Assembly: GCF_008124715.1 (NCBI RefSeq)
Contig: NZ_VNHO01000015.1
Coordinates: 1 to 54,630, forward strand
Direction of reading: 5' to 3'
Length of the DNA stretch: 54,630 nucleotides
Origin: Thermosediminibacter litoriperuensis
Lineage (GTDB): Bacteria; Bacillota; Thermosediminibacteria; Thermosediminibacterales; Thermosediminibacteraceae
The notes below the pieces were generated by a model. The model made no database searches, was not told the DNA's origin, and saw only the letters and a program-made list of their open reading frames with translations. This document shows, in pieces, positions 8,459-16,984 of this stretch (position 1 is its first letter; each line of letters opens with the position of its first letter). A program made the translations under genes and the position numbers.

Positions 8459-9214
8459 ATGCTTTTGATGGGAGTTTTTTTCTTCTTATTGGGTCTTATC
8501 ACCGGTAGTTTCCTGAATGTGGTCATCTACCGCCTGCCGCGGGGAGAGACGGTAATTTGGGGGCGATCCCATTGCCCCGCTTGCGGGCGGGTGCTGGCCT
8601 GGTACGATCTCGTGCCGGTGGCAAGTTACCTCGCCCTGCGGGGGAGGTGCCGCTACTGCGGGACGCAAATTTCCCCGCGGTATCCTGTGGTGGAACTGTT
8701 GACAGGCGCGGTGTTTGCCGCGCTGTTTTATCGTTACGGGCCCACACCGGCCTTGGCCAAGTATCTTTTTCTCGGTGCCGTCTTGATAGCGGCCGCCTTT
8801 ATCGACCTGGAACACTACCTGATCCCGGACCGCCTTGTACTGGCCGGGCTGGCGGGAGCCGCAATTCTGGGGTTTGCGGCCCGGGATGTGGGAGTATGGT
8901 CGTCTCTGGCGGGAAGCGCGGCGGGAGCAGGATTTTTATTTGCTGTTGTCGTATTTAGTAAAGGCGGGATGGGCTGCGGCGACGTAAAGCTGGCCGCGGT
9001 AGCGGGGCTCTTTCTCGGATGGCCGCTGGCGGCTCTAGCCCTGTTTCTGGCTGTGGTTACCGGCGGTCTGGCAGCGGCCGCTCTCCTGCTGCTCGGGTTG
9101 AAGGGGCGGAAGGATGCTATTCCCTTTGGCCCCTTTATTGCAGCGGGCGCGCTTGCAGCGATCCTCTGGGGTTGGCATATTATTAACTGGTACAGGCAGG
9201 TTTTTCTGTTCTAG
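8459..9214 (+). CDS. pilD: Prepilin peptidase / N-methyltransferase PilD
   Basis: A 251-aa membrane aspartic protease of family A24 that cleaves and N-methylates the prepilins encoded around it. The N-terminal domain carries the zinc-binding CPACG and CRYCG pairs typical of bifunctional enzymes. The two catalytic aspartates are visible in IDLEHYLIPDR and in the GxGD motif GCGDVKLA. Seven or eight hydrophobic helices are apparent. ATG 8459 follows AAGGGG. It lies inside the pilus operon. Confidence 0.94.
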   Translation: MLLMGVFFFLLGLITGSFLNVVIYRLPRGETVIWGRSHCPACGRVLAWYDLVPVASYLALRGRCRYCGTQISPRYPVVELLTGAVFAALFYRYGPTPALAKYLFLGAVLIAAAFIDLEHYLIPDRLVLAGLAGAAILGFAARDVGVWSSLAGSAAGAGFLFAVVVFSKGGMGCGDVKLAAVAGLFLGWPLAALALFLAVVTGGLAAAALLLLGLKGRKDAIPFGPFIAAGALAAILWGWHIINWYRQVFLF

Positions 9215-9322
9215 TCGGCGCGGTGCCGTAGCGGGGTACATGAGGCCAGGAAAGGCGGATCACCCGAAATCCGGTAACACTGCAGGAGAAACGCCTTTAT
9301 CGTTAAGGGAGGGTGCGGGTAA

Positions 9323-9751
9323 GTGATTTCGGCACGAAAAGTTGGGGGAAAAAGCAGTCAGTGGGATGACACGAATAACAGTGGTTTTACCCTGATAGAG
9401 GTGTTAATAGCCACTCTGATTCTCGTGGCTGCTATTGTTCCCTTGATGACCGCATTTATCCACGGCGCGCGCTGGACGGCCGAGTCGCGCGACCTGATAA
9501 CGGCCGTAAATCTGGCCCAGGGTAAGCTGGAGGAATTGAAAAACAGGCCCTATGCAAGTCTTGAGTCAGGGGAACCGGTAGATCCTAATCAACCGCCGCG
9601 TCCCTTTACCGGTTATCCGGAATATACTTACCGGCTTGCCGTCATCGAAAATGATGAAAAAAACTTAAAAACGATAACGATTAAAATTTACGAAGCCGCC
9701 ACCGGCAAGGAGGTCGTCTCCCTGACAATGGACAGGGGTGACTGGAAATGA
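9323..9751 (+). CDS. Minor prepilin, PilV/GspI-like
   Basis: A 142-aa protein with a polar leader ending at G21 and then FTLIEVLIATLILVAAIVPL, a type III prepilin signal with Glu5. A short globular part follows, including NLAQGKLEELKNRPY, which resembles the GspI/PilV group. The GTG at 9323 follows AGGGAGGG by about nine bases. It overlaps the next minor pilin gene by four bases, so the two are translationally coupled. It is probably a tip or priming subunit, which is inferred from the family. Confidence 0.82.
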   Translation: MISARKVGGKSSQWDDTNNSGFTLIEVLIATLILVAAIVPLMTAFIHGARWTAESRDLITAVNLAQGKLEELKNRPYASLESGEPVDPNQPPRPFTGYPEYTYRLAVIENDEKNLKTITIKIYEAATGKEVVSLTMDRGDWK

Positions 9752-10287
9752 CGGGCAGGTGCGCGGGGGAGCGCGGTTTTACCCTGGTAGAGGTCGTCGT
9801 GGCAGTGTCCATCTTCAGCCTGGTGGTGGGAGCGGCACTGGCCTTATATCAGCAGGCGGTGCTGTCCTGGCATAAGGATGAGGCAAGAGTCGATGTTCAG
9901 GAAAGCCTGCGCATCGCCTTGGAAAGGATGAGCGGGGAAATAAGGTCCGCCCGGGAACTGGTCGAAGCCGGGGAATCGAGGATAGGTTTGGCTGTTATAG
10001 AACCGGGGGGAGATTCGGATAATGCTACGAAGTATATATATTATTACCTGGATTCCGCCCAAAAACGATTGGTTCGCGAACTGGACGGGAAAAAAGACCC
10101 GGCGGCCGGCCATGTGACGGCTTTTCAGCTGGCATACTACGATGAAAATGACCATAGATTGGAAGGTCAATTGTCCGGTGAGGAGCTCAAAAAAGTCCGC
10201 CGGGTTGAGATCACCCTCACCGGGCGGAAGGGCAGCGGACCTGAGGTCAGGATAACTACTTCCGTCAGGGTAAGGGCCCTTGACTGA
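9748..10287 (+). CDS. Minor prepilin, PilW/GspJ-like
   Basis: A 179-aa prepilin. The leader ends at G10, then FTLVEVVVAVSIFSLVVGAALALYQ forms the signal helix. The region LRIALERMSGEIRSARELVEAG is typical of GspJ/PilW proteins. The start codon overlaps the stop of the preceding minor pilin (ATGA). Together with 9323-9751 and the PilX-like product that follows, it forms the usual minor-pilin trio that primes assembly. Confidence 0.82.
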   Translation: MTGRCAGERGFTLVEVVVAVSIFSLVVGAALALYQQAVLSWHKDEARVDVQESLRIALERMSGEIRSARELVEAGESRIGLAVIEPGGDSDNATKYIYYYLDSAQKRLVRELDGKKDPAAGHVTAFQLAYYDENDHRLEGQLSGEELKKVRRVEITLTGRKGSGPEVRITTSVRVRALD

Positions 10288-10301
10288 GGAGGTGCCGGGG
10301 T

Positions 10302-11477
10302 TTGCAGCGGAATACCGTTATGCAGGGGGTGCGGGGCGCTGAACAGGGACAGGCCCTCGTCCTGGTCATGCTTGTGCTGATGGTGGTGGTTATACTCGGC
10401 AGCGCCACAGTAACTTTGACTGCCAGCCACCGGCAGACAGCAGCCAGGCAGCGAAACCGCCTGCAGGCATACTACGCAGCCGACGCCGGCGTGGAGAGGG
10501 CCTTGGTGATTATAAAGCAGAATCCATCGGGTTTCTGGAGCAGGTTTCCTCTGATGGTACCTTATGCCGGCGGCAGCATTGAAAGGGTAACCGTCGAAGA
10601 AATTCCGGGAGGACCCGGTACCGGTGTGAAGATAACTTCCGTGGGAGCTTTTAATAATGCCCGTAGGACTTTGGTCGTAAGGGCGCGGGTTTATACCTCC
10701 GGCGGCCCGTCAGAATTGCTTAAAGGTGTCAGCCTCTTACCGGAGGACCGGGATTATATACAAAAACTTAACGGTAGTGTTATTTTATCAAGTGCTTCAG
10801 TGAAATCCAGGCCGGTATTTTATATTAATGGAAATCTTCAAATTAATGGTTCGGCTGCAATTAACGGCTTTGACATATATGCTTCAGGTTATATTGATAC
10901 TAAAGGGAGTATGAGCCTGTATGACTGTGATGTCCAGGAAAACTATTCCGATATTCCGCCCTTTCCGGAATTAGACGAAGAATGGTACCGGGATCAGGCC
11001 GTTAAAACCAACCAGTATTACAGTGATGAGGATGGCAAGAAGAATTATACAAAGTCTTTTTCACAGACCGATTACAGCGGCGTGTATTTTGTGGAGGGAA
11101 ACGGTGAAATCTCCGGTACATACGGAGGAAATGCCGTTATCGTGGCGACGGGAGATATAGAGGTCACTTCATCACTTACAGCTGAAAACCCCGGCAGTGA
11201 TTTACTGGTTCTTATTTCATTAAACCCCGACGGTGGTGTGAAAGTAAATGGTAGTGCTTCGGTTGATGCTTTGATCATAACCAGCGGTGCGTTAAGGGTT
11301 CACGGGTCCGCTAGAATTTACGGAGGAATAATAGCGCGGATATTGGATATAAATGGCAGAGCTGCAATAATTTGTGACCCTGATCTGATTGACAGCCGTC
11401 CGGAATTAATTGGATTGGCTTTTGGCGGCGGCAGCAGCCCCACAGGCATTAAAATTGAAAGCTGGAGCGAGCAATAG
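10302..11477 (+). CDS. PilX-like pilus-associated protein with beta-helix-type repeats
   Basis: A 391-aa protein. A PilX-type N terminus has hydrophobic helix ALVLVMLVLMVVVILGSATV at about residues 18-37, and then YYAADAGVERAL, a motif common in PilX proteins. It lacks the Glu5 prepilin cleavage motif. The C-terminal two thirds contain short repeats built around NGS (LNGSVILSS, INGSAAINGF, VNGSASVDAL, VHGSARIYGG), which look like a polymer-forming, bactofilin-like beta-helix. The TTG start is supported by GGAGGT about ten bases upstream. It is probably exposed on the cell surface or pilus; the exact role is not known. Confidence 0.72.
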   Translation: MQRNTVMQGVRGAEQGQALVLVMLVLMVVVILGSATVTLTASHRQTAARQRNRLQAYYAADAGVERALVIIKQNPSGFWSRFPLMVPYAGGSIERVTVEEIPGGPGTGVKITSVGAFNNARRTLVVRARVYTSGGPSELLKGVSLLPEDRDYIQKLNGSVILSSASVKSRPVFYINGNLQINGSAAINGFDIYASGYIDTKGSMSLYDCDVQENYSDIPPFPELDEEWYRDQAVKTNQYYSDEDGKKNYTKSFSQTDYSGVYFVEGNGEISGTYGGNAVIVATGDIEVTSSLTAENPGSDLLVLISLNPDGGVKVNGSASVDALIITSGALRVHGSARIYGGIIARILDINGRAAIICDPDLIDSRPELIGLAFGGGSSPTGIKIESWSEQ

Positions 11478-11531
11478 GTATTTTAAAGTTTTCGATCAAC
11501 CGCGCGATGTTGAAAGATTGGAGGTCAAAAA

Positions 11532-12428
11532 GTGAACTGGCTTAGGTTGAGGGGGCAGAAAGGATTGCTGGGGGTGGATCTGGGGACTGCCCGGATTAAA
11601 GTAGCGGTGGTAAAGGGAGACTGCCTGCTGGCTAAAGGGGCGGTTTCTGCTCCTGCCGGCGGATGGGATAATATAACGGAAATGGTAGCCGCCCTGGCCG
11701 AAGCGGTACAGGAAACAGGCTGGCGGGGCCGGAAGGCAGTGGGCGCCGTTAGCGGTGAGCGGGTGGTTGTGCGCTACCTGCGCCTGCCCCGCATGCCGGA
11801 AAAGGACTTGCGGGCCGGGTTACAGTATGAGGCGGAACGCTATCTTCCCGTGGGGACCCAGGATATGGTGATAGATTTCGCCATACTGGATGAGGAGCCG
11901 GCCGGCCAGCCCGGCCAGATGCTGGTCCTGCTGGCGGCAGCGCCCAGAGAACAGGTAATCCAGTATTATCACCTTTTTCAGGAAGCCGGTCTTGAGCTGG
12001 AAGCTTTAGACCTCATACCCGCAGCCCTGTGCCGCGCCCTGGGAACCACCGGTGGAGAAGAGGAATCCATCATCCTGGACCTGGGTGAGCAGTGGAGCCA
12101 GGTGGTGCTGGCTCGAGGGGACCGGCTTCTTTTCAGCCGGGCAGTTAGAGTAGGTTGCCGCCAACTGGTAGGGGGCACCCTGTCTTCCGGTTTAAACCGC
12201 GCCGTAGACCTAATCCAGGAAGTGCGGCGTTCCGTGGATTTTTACCGTTCCCAGGGTGGAGGCGGTTTTAATCCGGTCAGGTTATGGCTGACAGGCGGAG
12301 GAGCCTACCTTGAAGGTATAAAGGATCATTTCAGTTTAGAACTTGATTTACCGGCGGAGATTGCCAGCCCATTTTCGCTGGGGCCGGAATTTGCAGTGGC
12401 GGCAGGGCTGGCCTTAAGGGAGAGATAA
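11532..12428 (+). CDS. pilM: Type IV pilus assembly protein PilM
   Basis: A 298-aa actin-like ATPase-fold cytoplasmic protein of the pilus alignment complex. The N terminus LLGVDLGTARIKVAVV is the phosphate-1 segment of the actin/FtsA fold. Further conserved pieces are LRAGLQYEAERYLP and the IILDLGEQWSQVVL phosphate-2 region, and a LTGGGAYLEGI motif lies near the end. The GTG at 11532 is preceded by GGAGGT. It is followed by pilN and pilO, which it is known to bind in other systems. Confidence 0.9.
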   Translation: MNWLRLRGQKGLLGVDLGTARIKVAVVKGDCLLAKGAVSAPAGGWDNITEMVAALAEAVQETGWRGRKAVGAVSGERVVVRYLRLPRMPEKDLRAGLQYEAERYLPVGTQDMVIDFAILDEEPAGQPGQMLVLLAAAPREQVIQYYHLFQEAGLELEALDLIPAALCRALGTTGGEEESIILDLGEQWSQVVLARGDRLLFSRAVRVGCRQLVGGTLSSGLNRAVDLIQEVRRSVDFYRSQGGGGFNPVRLWLTGGGAYLEGIKDHFSLELDLPAEIASPFSLGPEFAVAAGLALRER

Positions 12429-12434
12429 AAGATT

Positions 12435-13001
12435 ATGGCGTCTATCAACTTGCTTCCGCAGGAGTTAAGGCCTTCCAACAAGCGGATTTTTTTGGTCCGG
12501 TCCAAGCCGGTTTTAGCCCTGATCTCGGTATTTATGCTTATCTTTTCTGCATATTTGTTTCTCCTGGTGCATACATGGTTGCTGGAAAAGCGCCTGGCGG
12601 AAATAGAAAAAGAGGTCGCTTTTTACCGGCAACAGGAAGAAACGGTGAAAGAGGAGGAGAAGAAACTAAACAGCTTTCGTCAACAAAAGACGGAGCTGGA
12701 AAAACTCGTTAAAGGTCATCAAAAATGGTCGGAGCTGCTGATGACTTTGAGTGATGCAATTCCGCCGGAAGTATGGCTGACAGGGCTGGAGATAAACCGG
12801 GAACAGGAAGTTAAAATTACGGGGCGGTCTGTCAGTCTGGAAGCGGCGGGGAGGTTTCTTTTCGCCCTGCGAAACCAGCCGTTTCTGGAAAACGTAAGAT
12901 TAGAATCGGCACGGGATGTATCCGGAGAAGAAGTACTGGAATTCAGCATAACGGCGGACGTAATAAAGCCTGATGCGCCGGCCGGAAAAGAAAAGCAGTA
13001 A
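12435..13001 (+). CDS. pilN: Type IV pilus assembly protein PilN
   Basis: A 188-aa single-pass membrane protein. The N terminus has the PilN signature INLLPQELRP, which docks in PilM, then a transmembrane helix at about residues 28-48. A coiled coil of Glu, Lys and Gln follows (about 50-95), and a ferredoxin-like domain contains PPEVWLTGLEI. It starts 6 nt after pilM. Its 3' end overlaps an upstream extension of the pilO frame, but the likely pilO start is 38 nt downstream. Confidence 0.9.
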   Translation: MASINLLPQELRPSNKRIFLVRSKPVLALISVFMLIFSAYLFLLVHTWLLEKRLAEIEKEVAFYRQQEETVKEEEKKLNSFRQQKTELEKLVKGHQKWSELLMTLSDAIPPEVWLTGLEINREQEVKITGRSVSLEAAGRFLFALRNQPFLENVRLESARDVSGEEVLEFSITADVIKPDAPAGKEKQ

Positions 13002-13038
13002 GACTTCCAGACGCGAGGTAGAGGAAGGAAGGATCAGG

Positions 13039-14277
13039 ATGAGGTTACCGAACATAAACTTAAGCCGGCGGGAAAAATTCTTGATAATAATACTGCTGAT
13101 GGCGCTCACCCTGTTTTTTATACAGAGGTTGATCTTCGCACAACGGTTGCCCTACTATATCCAGTTAAAAGCCCGGCTGCGGGATGAAACGGCAAAGCTG
13201 GATTCTGCCCGGGAGACTGCCGGCAACTTACCAGTTCTGAAGAAAGATGTGGAAAGGGCAGAAGCGGAACTGGCTGCCGTCATGGAAAAGCTTGGCCTTG
13301 CTTTCGATGACAGGGATTCTTTTTTTCTGGCGGCCCAGCCCAAGGAACCGGCAGTCCGGGTGATGCTTTTTCAGCCATTGCAGGAGGAAAAGAGAGGAAT
13401 TTTCAGTGTGCAGCCGTTCCAGGTTACCGTGTCCGGGGATTACCCGAGGATTGTGAGCTATTTGCTGTACCTTGAGACGTTGCCCGCGTTGACGGAAATC
13501 AGGGAGCTCAAAATTTCGGCCGGGGGTGAAAAGCCGGGGGAAGTGGAAGCCGGTTTTGTCATAGATCTATATGAAATAGGGTTGGAAGGAGAAAGCATTC
13601 CTTTTAGTAATGACTATAATGATAAAAAAACAAGCTTTTCCCAGAACCGAAAGAATATCTTTGAACCGGTGGCGATCAACCGGCCGGGGAAAGCGCAGGA
13701 GCAATTACCCCAACTGTCTCCTTCTTCACCCGAAGCACCCGGTGGTTCAGAGAAAAAGACCGGGCCTCTTGCGATTCCCAGTACCGCCAGCTATGCCTTT
13801 CCATCCCTTGACGGAAAAAGCAATCAGGTACCGCTTCCGTGGCTTGAGGGGGCAAAGGTGTTGCGCAATGTGGGGCCCTTTTATTCCGTTGGTTCCAGGA
13901 AAATAGCCATAGCAGCAAGGGAGTTTAACCGCGGTGTAGTTGTGGAAGTTGATGAAGGCAGGCCGGTGGCGGAAGCGGTTATGGATTTGCAGGCGCGATA
14001 TCGTGTTTTGCGTGGTTTTGCCGGGGTCGAGGATGAAACCCAAAACAGCAGCGGCAGTTTCATACTGACTTTTTTGGGCGATGAGCGGGAACTACTGAAG
14101 ACGCCCGTTCTTAAGCCCGGCGGTTATCCCCATTACGTGGAATTGAACGTAACAGGTGTAAAACGCCTGACAGTACGGGTTGAATGGCAGGAAAGCGGAC
14201 CAGGAGACTATGACCGTATTGCGGCGGCCCTGGCAAATATGATATTTCAGGCGGAAGATCAACCGGCGCAAAAATAA
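13039..14277 (+). CDS. pilO: PilO-like protein with an extra NPCBM-like domain
   Basis: A 412-aa protein in the PilO position. Residues 13-33 form a transmembrane helix, 40-90 a coiled coil, and about 100-185 a PilO-type ferredoxin-like domain (FQVTVSGDYPRIVSYLLYLETLP). PilO usually ends near 200 residues. Here a Pro- and Ser-rich linker leads to a C-terminal region (about 270-405) resembling the NPCBM carbohydrate-binding fold: YSVGSRKIAIA, MDLQARYRVLRGFAGVEDET, LTFLGDEREL and VELNVTGVKRLTVRV. The assignment comes from motif order, not from a search. The ATG at 13039 has GGAAGG upstream and removes a polar extension present in the longer frame. It is the last gene of the pilus operon. Confidence 0.8.
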   Translation: MRLPNINLSRREKFLIIILLMALTLFFIQRLIFAQRLPYYIQLKARLRDETAKLDSARETAGNLPVLKKDVERAEAELAAVMEKLGLAFDDRDSFFLAAQPKEPAVRVMLFQPLQEEKRGIFSVQPFQVTVSGDYPRIVSYLLYLETLPALTEIRELKISAGGEKPGEVEAGFVIDLYEIGLEGESIPFSNDYNDKKTSFSQNRKNIFEPVAINRPGKAQEQLPQLSPSSPEAPGGSEKKTGPLAIPSTASYAFPSLDGKSNQVPLPWLEGAKVLRNVGPFYSVGSRKIAIAAREFNRGVVVEVDEGRPVAEAVMDLQARYRVLRGFAGVEDETQNSSGSFILTFLGDERELLKTPVLKPGGYPHYVELNVTGVKRLTVRVEWQESGPGDYDRIAAALANMIFQAEDQPAQK

Positions 14278-14298
14278 TAAATGCAGCGGCAAAACAAA

Positions 14299-14323
14299 AA
14301 GGTTGGGCGCCATACCCAACCTT
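14299..14323. terminator. Terminator between the pilus operon and hsp20
   Basis: AAGGTTGGG (14299-14307) pairs with CCCAACCTT (14315-14323) around a seven-base loop. On the minus strand it is followed by TTTTTGTTTT, a good hsp20 terminator. On the plus strand only a weak TTAAATTT follows. Confidence 0.75.
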
Positions 14324-14331
14324 AAATTTCA

Positions 14332-14766
14332 TTATTCTATTTCTATCCTGCGGCCGGTGGGTTTGCTCGGAGTGATCTTGGGGAGGATTACCCGCAGTAC
14401 GCCATTGTTGTAACTGGCCTTTATCTTTTCGGCGTCCACGTTTTCGGGTACCGGGATGGTCCTTCTGAAGCTGCCCCTGCGCCGTTCCCTGTGGATGTAG
14501 TTGTCGCGCTTTTCCTCGGTAAACTCGTCCTGCTGCCCGGAAATGGTGAGCAGGTTGTTTTCATAGCGAATCTCGATACTGTTCTTGTCATAACCGGGCA
14601 TATCGGCTTCGACAATGTATTCGCTTTCGGTTTCCCTCATGTCAATCCTTATGGCCTGGGGGTAGATGGAGTCGAAGAAATTGTCCAGGAAACTCTCCAC
14701 ATCGAATTCGAAAACGGCGGGGAAAAAGCTCCTTCTCCTCCAGGGAGACAAATCCCGACCCCGCAT
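14332..14766 (-). CDS. hsp20: Small heat shock protein, Hsp20/alpha-crystallin family
   Basis: A 144-aa ATP-independent holdase. The alpha-crystallin domain runs from about residue 42 (IRIDMRETESEYIVEADMPG) to the conserved NGVLRVILPK motif, followed by an IEIE tail of the IxI/V type that contacts neighbouring subunits. The frame begins with an ATG one base after AGGAGG. The second in-frame ATG (14766), seven bases away, is a better start. The upstream region has a CtsR operator across the promoter, so heat-shock induction is expected. Confidence 0.93.
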   Translation of the reverse strand: MRGRDLSPWRRRSFFPAVFEFDVESFLDNFFDSIYPQAIRIDMRETESEYIVEADMPGYDKNSIEIRYENNLLTISGQQDEFTEEKRDNYIHRERRRGSFRRTIPVPENVDAEKIKASYNNGVLRVILPKITPSKPTGRRIEIE

Positions 14767-14807
14767 AACCATGCCTCCTTTTACAAATTTTACTATTTGT
14801 AATTATT

Positions 14808-14837
14808 ATTATAAAACAAAGGTCAAAGAAGGTCAAT
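14808..14837 (-). promoter_or_regulatory. hsp20 promoter overlapped by a CtsR operator
   Basis: On the minus strand TTGACC (14836-14831) and TATAAT (14813-14808) are separated by exactly 17 bases. On the plus strand 14821-14837 read GGTCAAAGAAGGTCAAT, matching the tandem heptad recognised by CtsR (RGTCAAA, 3-base spacer, RGTCAAA) at all but the last position. Operator and -35 overlap, so bound CtsR should block RNA polymerase. Confidence 0.8.
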
Positions 14838-14994
14838 ATTACCCGCGTGTAAAAATTTTTTAATTTCGGAAGGTATTGCGGGCGGGATATAGAATTTATA
14901 TTATATAATATTTCTCCCGGTATAGTGTTTCACTTTTTTCTCCGCGTTATTACATATATTATGAAAAGCCGCTTTCAGAGGTGAATTTTTATTC

Positions 14995-15423
14995 ATGGAA
15001 ATAGGTGTTGACATAGTAGAGGTCGACAGAATAAAAGAGGTCCTTAAAAATGAGAAATTCTTACGGCGAATTTTCACCGAAAGGGAAATAAATTTTTTTA
15101 AAGACAAAAAAGGAGAGGGCTACTGCCGGCATATAGCCGGCAGGTTCGCTGCCAAGGAGGCGGTGAGCAAAGCGCTGGGTACCGGTATCAGGTTTTTCGG
15201 GTGGCACGATATCGAAATCCTGGGAGACGCCCTGGGAAAACCGCAAGTGAGGCTTTCCGGCAGGGCTTTTGAGATACTCAAAGCCAAGGGATATTCCCGG
15301 GTTCTCGTCACCATTTCGCATTCCAGGGATTACGCCGTGGCTTTTTCTATTGCGAAGGGGGGGAATCGATGTGAAGGTTGTCAGCCCGTCGACTATGAGG
15401 GAGATCGACAGGAGGGCCATTGA
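14995..15423 (+). CDS. acpS: Holo-[acyl-carrier-protein] synthase
   Basis: A 142-aa phosphopantetheinyl transferase that moves 4'-phosphopantetheine from CoA to apo-ACP. The two magnesium-binding motifs are visible: GVDIVEVDRI at the N terminus and RFAAKEAVSKAL in the middle, followed by VTISHSRDYAVAFSIA. It is about 15-20 residues longer than usual because its frame continues 53 bases into the next gene; the tail after about residue 127 is probably not conserved. ATG 14995 follows AGAGGTG. It is the first gene of a run including nnrE/D, alr and ndoAI-ndoA. Confidence 0.94.
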   Translation: MEIGVDIVEVDRIKEVLKNEKFLRRIFTEREINFFKDKKGEGYCRHIAGRFAAKEAVSKALGTGIRFFGWHDIEILGDALGKPQVRLSGRAFEILKAKGYSRVLVTISHSRDYAVAFSIAKGGNRCEGCQPVDYEGDRQEGH

Positions 15424-16984
15424 AGATTTCGGCGTGCCCGGCGTAGTGCTCATGGAAAACGCCAGCCGGGAAGTGGCCGCGGCGGTATGGCGGATATGGG
15501 AGCGGGTCAAGGATAACCGCCGTATCCCTCCGAAAGTGGCCGTGTTCTGCGGTAGAGGAAACAACGGGGGAGACGGTTTCGGGGCCGCCCGGCATCTTGC
15601 CAATATGGGGTTTGAAGTGCGGGTGTTTGTCGCAGCAGATCCGACGGAAATAACCGGTGATGCAGCGGTGAATTTCGAGATCGTCAGGAGGATGGGGATT
15701 CCGGTAATCCCATTGCGGGGTGAAAACGACCTGGAAAAGGCCCGCGGGTTTTACACGGAATCGTTCGCCGGCGTAGACGCCCTCTTCGGCACCGGCCTCA
15801 GGGGAGAGATAACGGGGTTTCACCGGAAGGTGATAGAATTCATAAATGAAGGCGGCTGCCCCGTGGTGGCTGTGGACATACCTTCCGGGATATGCGGTCT
15901 GACCGGGAAAATCCTGGGAGCTGCGGTGCGCGCCGAGGTGACGGTGACCATGGGGCTGCCCAAGATCGGCCTGCTGCTTTATCCGGGCGCATCCTATGCG
16001 GGGATAATCACGCTGGCGGATATAGGCCTGCCGGCGAAAATTCTGGATGATGTGAAGGCCGAGGGCCTCCTCCTGGACCGGCAGGTGATCTCATGTTATT
16101 TCAAGCCCTACGCTCCGGACGCCCACAAGGGCGATTTCGGCAGGGTGTTTATCATTGCCGGGTCGAAGGGAATGACGGGAGCCGCAGTCCTGGCAGGTCT
16201 CGGGGCCGCCAGGTGCGGCGCCGGCCTTGTGACTCTGGGTGTCCCCGAGGGGCTGAACGATATCCTGGAGGTAAAGGTTACCGAGGTGATGACCCTGCCC
16301 CTTCCCCAGACGCCCGCGGGAAGCCTGTCTATAAAGGCGCTGGAGCCTGCGCTGGAATTTGCAAGAAAGTGCGATGCCGTGGCCATGGGGCCGGGCTTAT
16401 CCCGCCATGAGGAGACTGCAGAGTTCGTAAAGAAATTTGTGACCGAGAGCCCGGTGCCGGTGGTGATCGATGCCGACGGGCTGAATGCCCTTTCCGAATA
16501 CCCGGGTATGCTGAAAAAAGCGAAAGCTCCTGTTGTAATTACTCCGCACCCGGGGGAGATGGCCAGGCTGCTTTCGATAACCGCCGGAGAAGTGCAGGAG
16601 AACAGGTGGGATGCAGTGCGCGAAGCCTGCGACCGGTTCGGGTGCACCGTGGTATTAAAGGGTGCCCGCACTCTGGTGGCCTCGCCGGATCATCCGGTCA
16701 GCATCAACCCCACCGGCAATCCCGGGATGGCCACCGGCGGCAGCGGGGACGTGCTCACCGGCATGATAGCTGCCCTTGCGGCAAGAGGCCTGAAATGCCA
16801 TGAGGCGGCCGCCGCAGGGGTCTACCTGCACGGTCTGGCCGGAGATCTGGCGGCCCGGGAAAAAGGAGAAATCCCCCTGATCGCCGGGGATATTATAGAT
16901 CATATCCATGAAGCCTTTAAATACGCATTAGAAGGGGAGAGCTTGAATGGATGTGAAGGTCAGGCCCACCAGGGCCGAGATTAA
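15371..16984 (+). CDS. nnr: Bifunctional NAD(P)H-hydrate epimerase / ADP-dependent dehydratase
   Basis: A 537-aa metabolite-repair enzyme that restores NAD(P)H from its hydrated forms. The N-terminal half (about 1-215) is the YjeF_N/NnrE epimerase, with MENASREVA and the GRGNNGGDGFGAARHL loop. The C-terminal half (about 225-530) is the NnrD ribokinase-like dehydratase, with HKGDFGRVFIIAGSKGMTGAA, ITPHPGEMARL and the GSGDVLTGMIAAL catalytic segment. A frame opens at 15269, but the GTG at 15371, preceded by AGGGGGG, gives the typical N terminus SPSTMREIDRRAI. It overlaps acpS by 53 bases and alr by 38. Confidence 0.95.
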   Translation: MKVVSPSTMREIDRRAIEDFGVPGVVLMENASREVAAAVWRIWERVKDNRRIPPKVAVFCGRGNNGGDGFGAARHLANMGFEVRVFVAADPTEITGDAAVNFEIVRRMGIPVIPLRGENDLEKARGFYTESFAGVDALFGTGLRGEITGFHRKVIEFINEGGCPVVAVDIPSGICGLTGKILGAAVRAEVTVTMGLPKIGLLLYPGASYAGIITLADIGLPAKILDDVKAEGLLLDRQVISCYFKPYAPDAHKGDFGRVFIIAGSKGMTGAAVLAGLGAARCGAGLVTLGVPEGLNDILEVKVTEVMTLPLPQTPAGSLSIKALEPALEFARKCDAVAMGPGLSRHEETAEFVKKFVTESPVPVVIDADGLNALSEYPGMLKKAKAPVVITPHPGEMARLLSITAGEVQENRWDAVREACDRFGCTVVLKGARTLVASPDHPVSINPTGNPGMATGGSGDVLTGMIAALAARGLKCHEAAAAGVYLHGLAGDLAAREKGEIPLIAGDIIDHIHEAFKYALEGESLNGCEGQAHQGRD

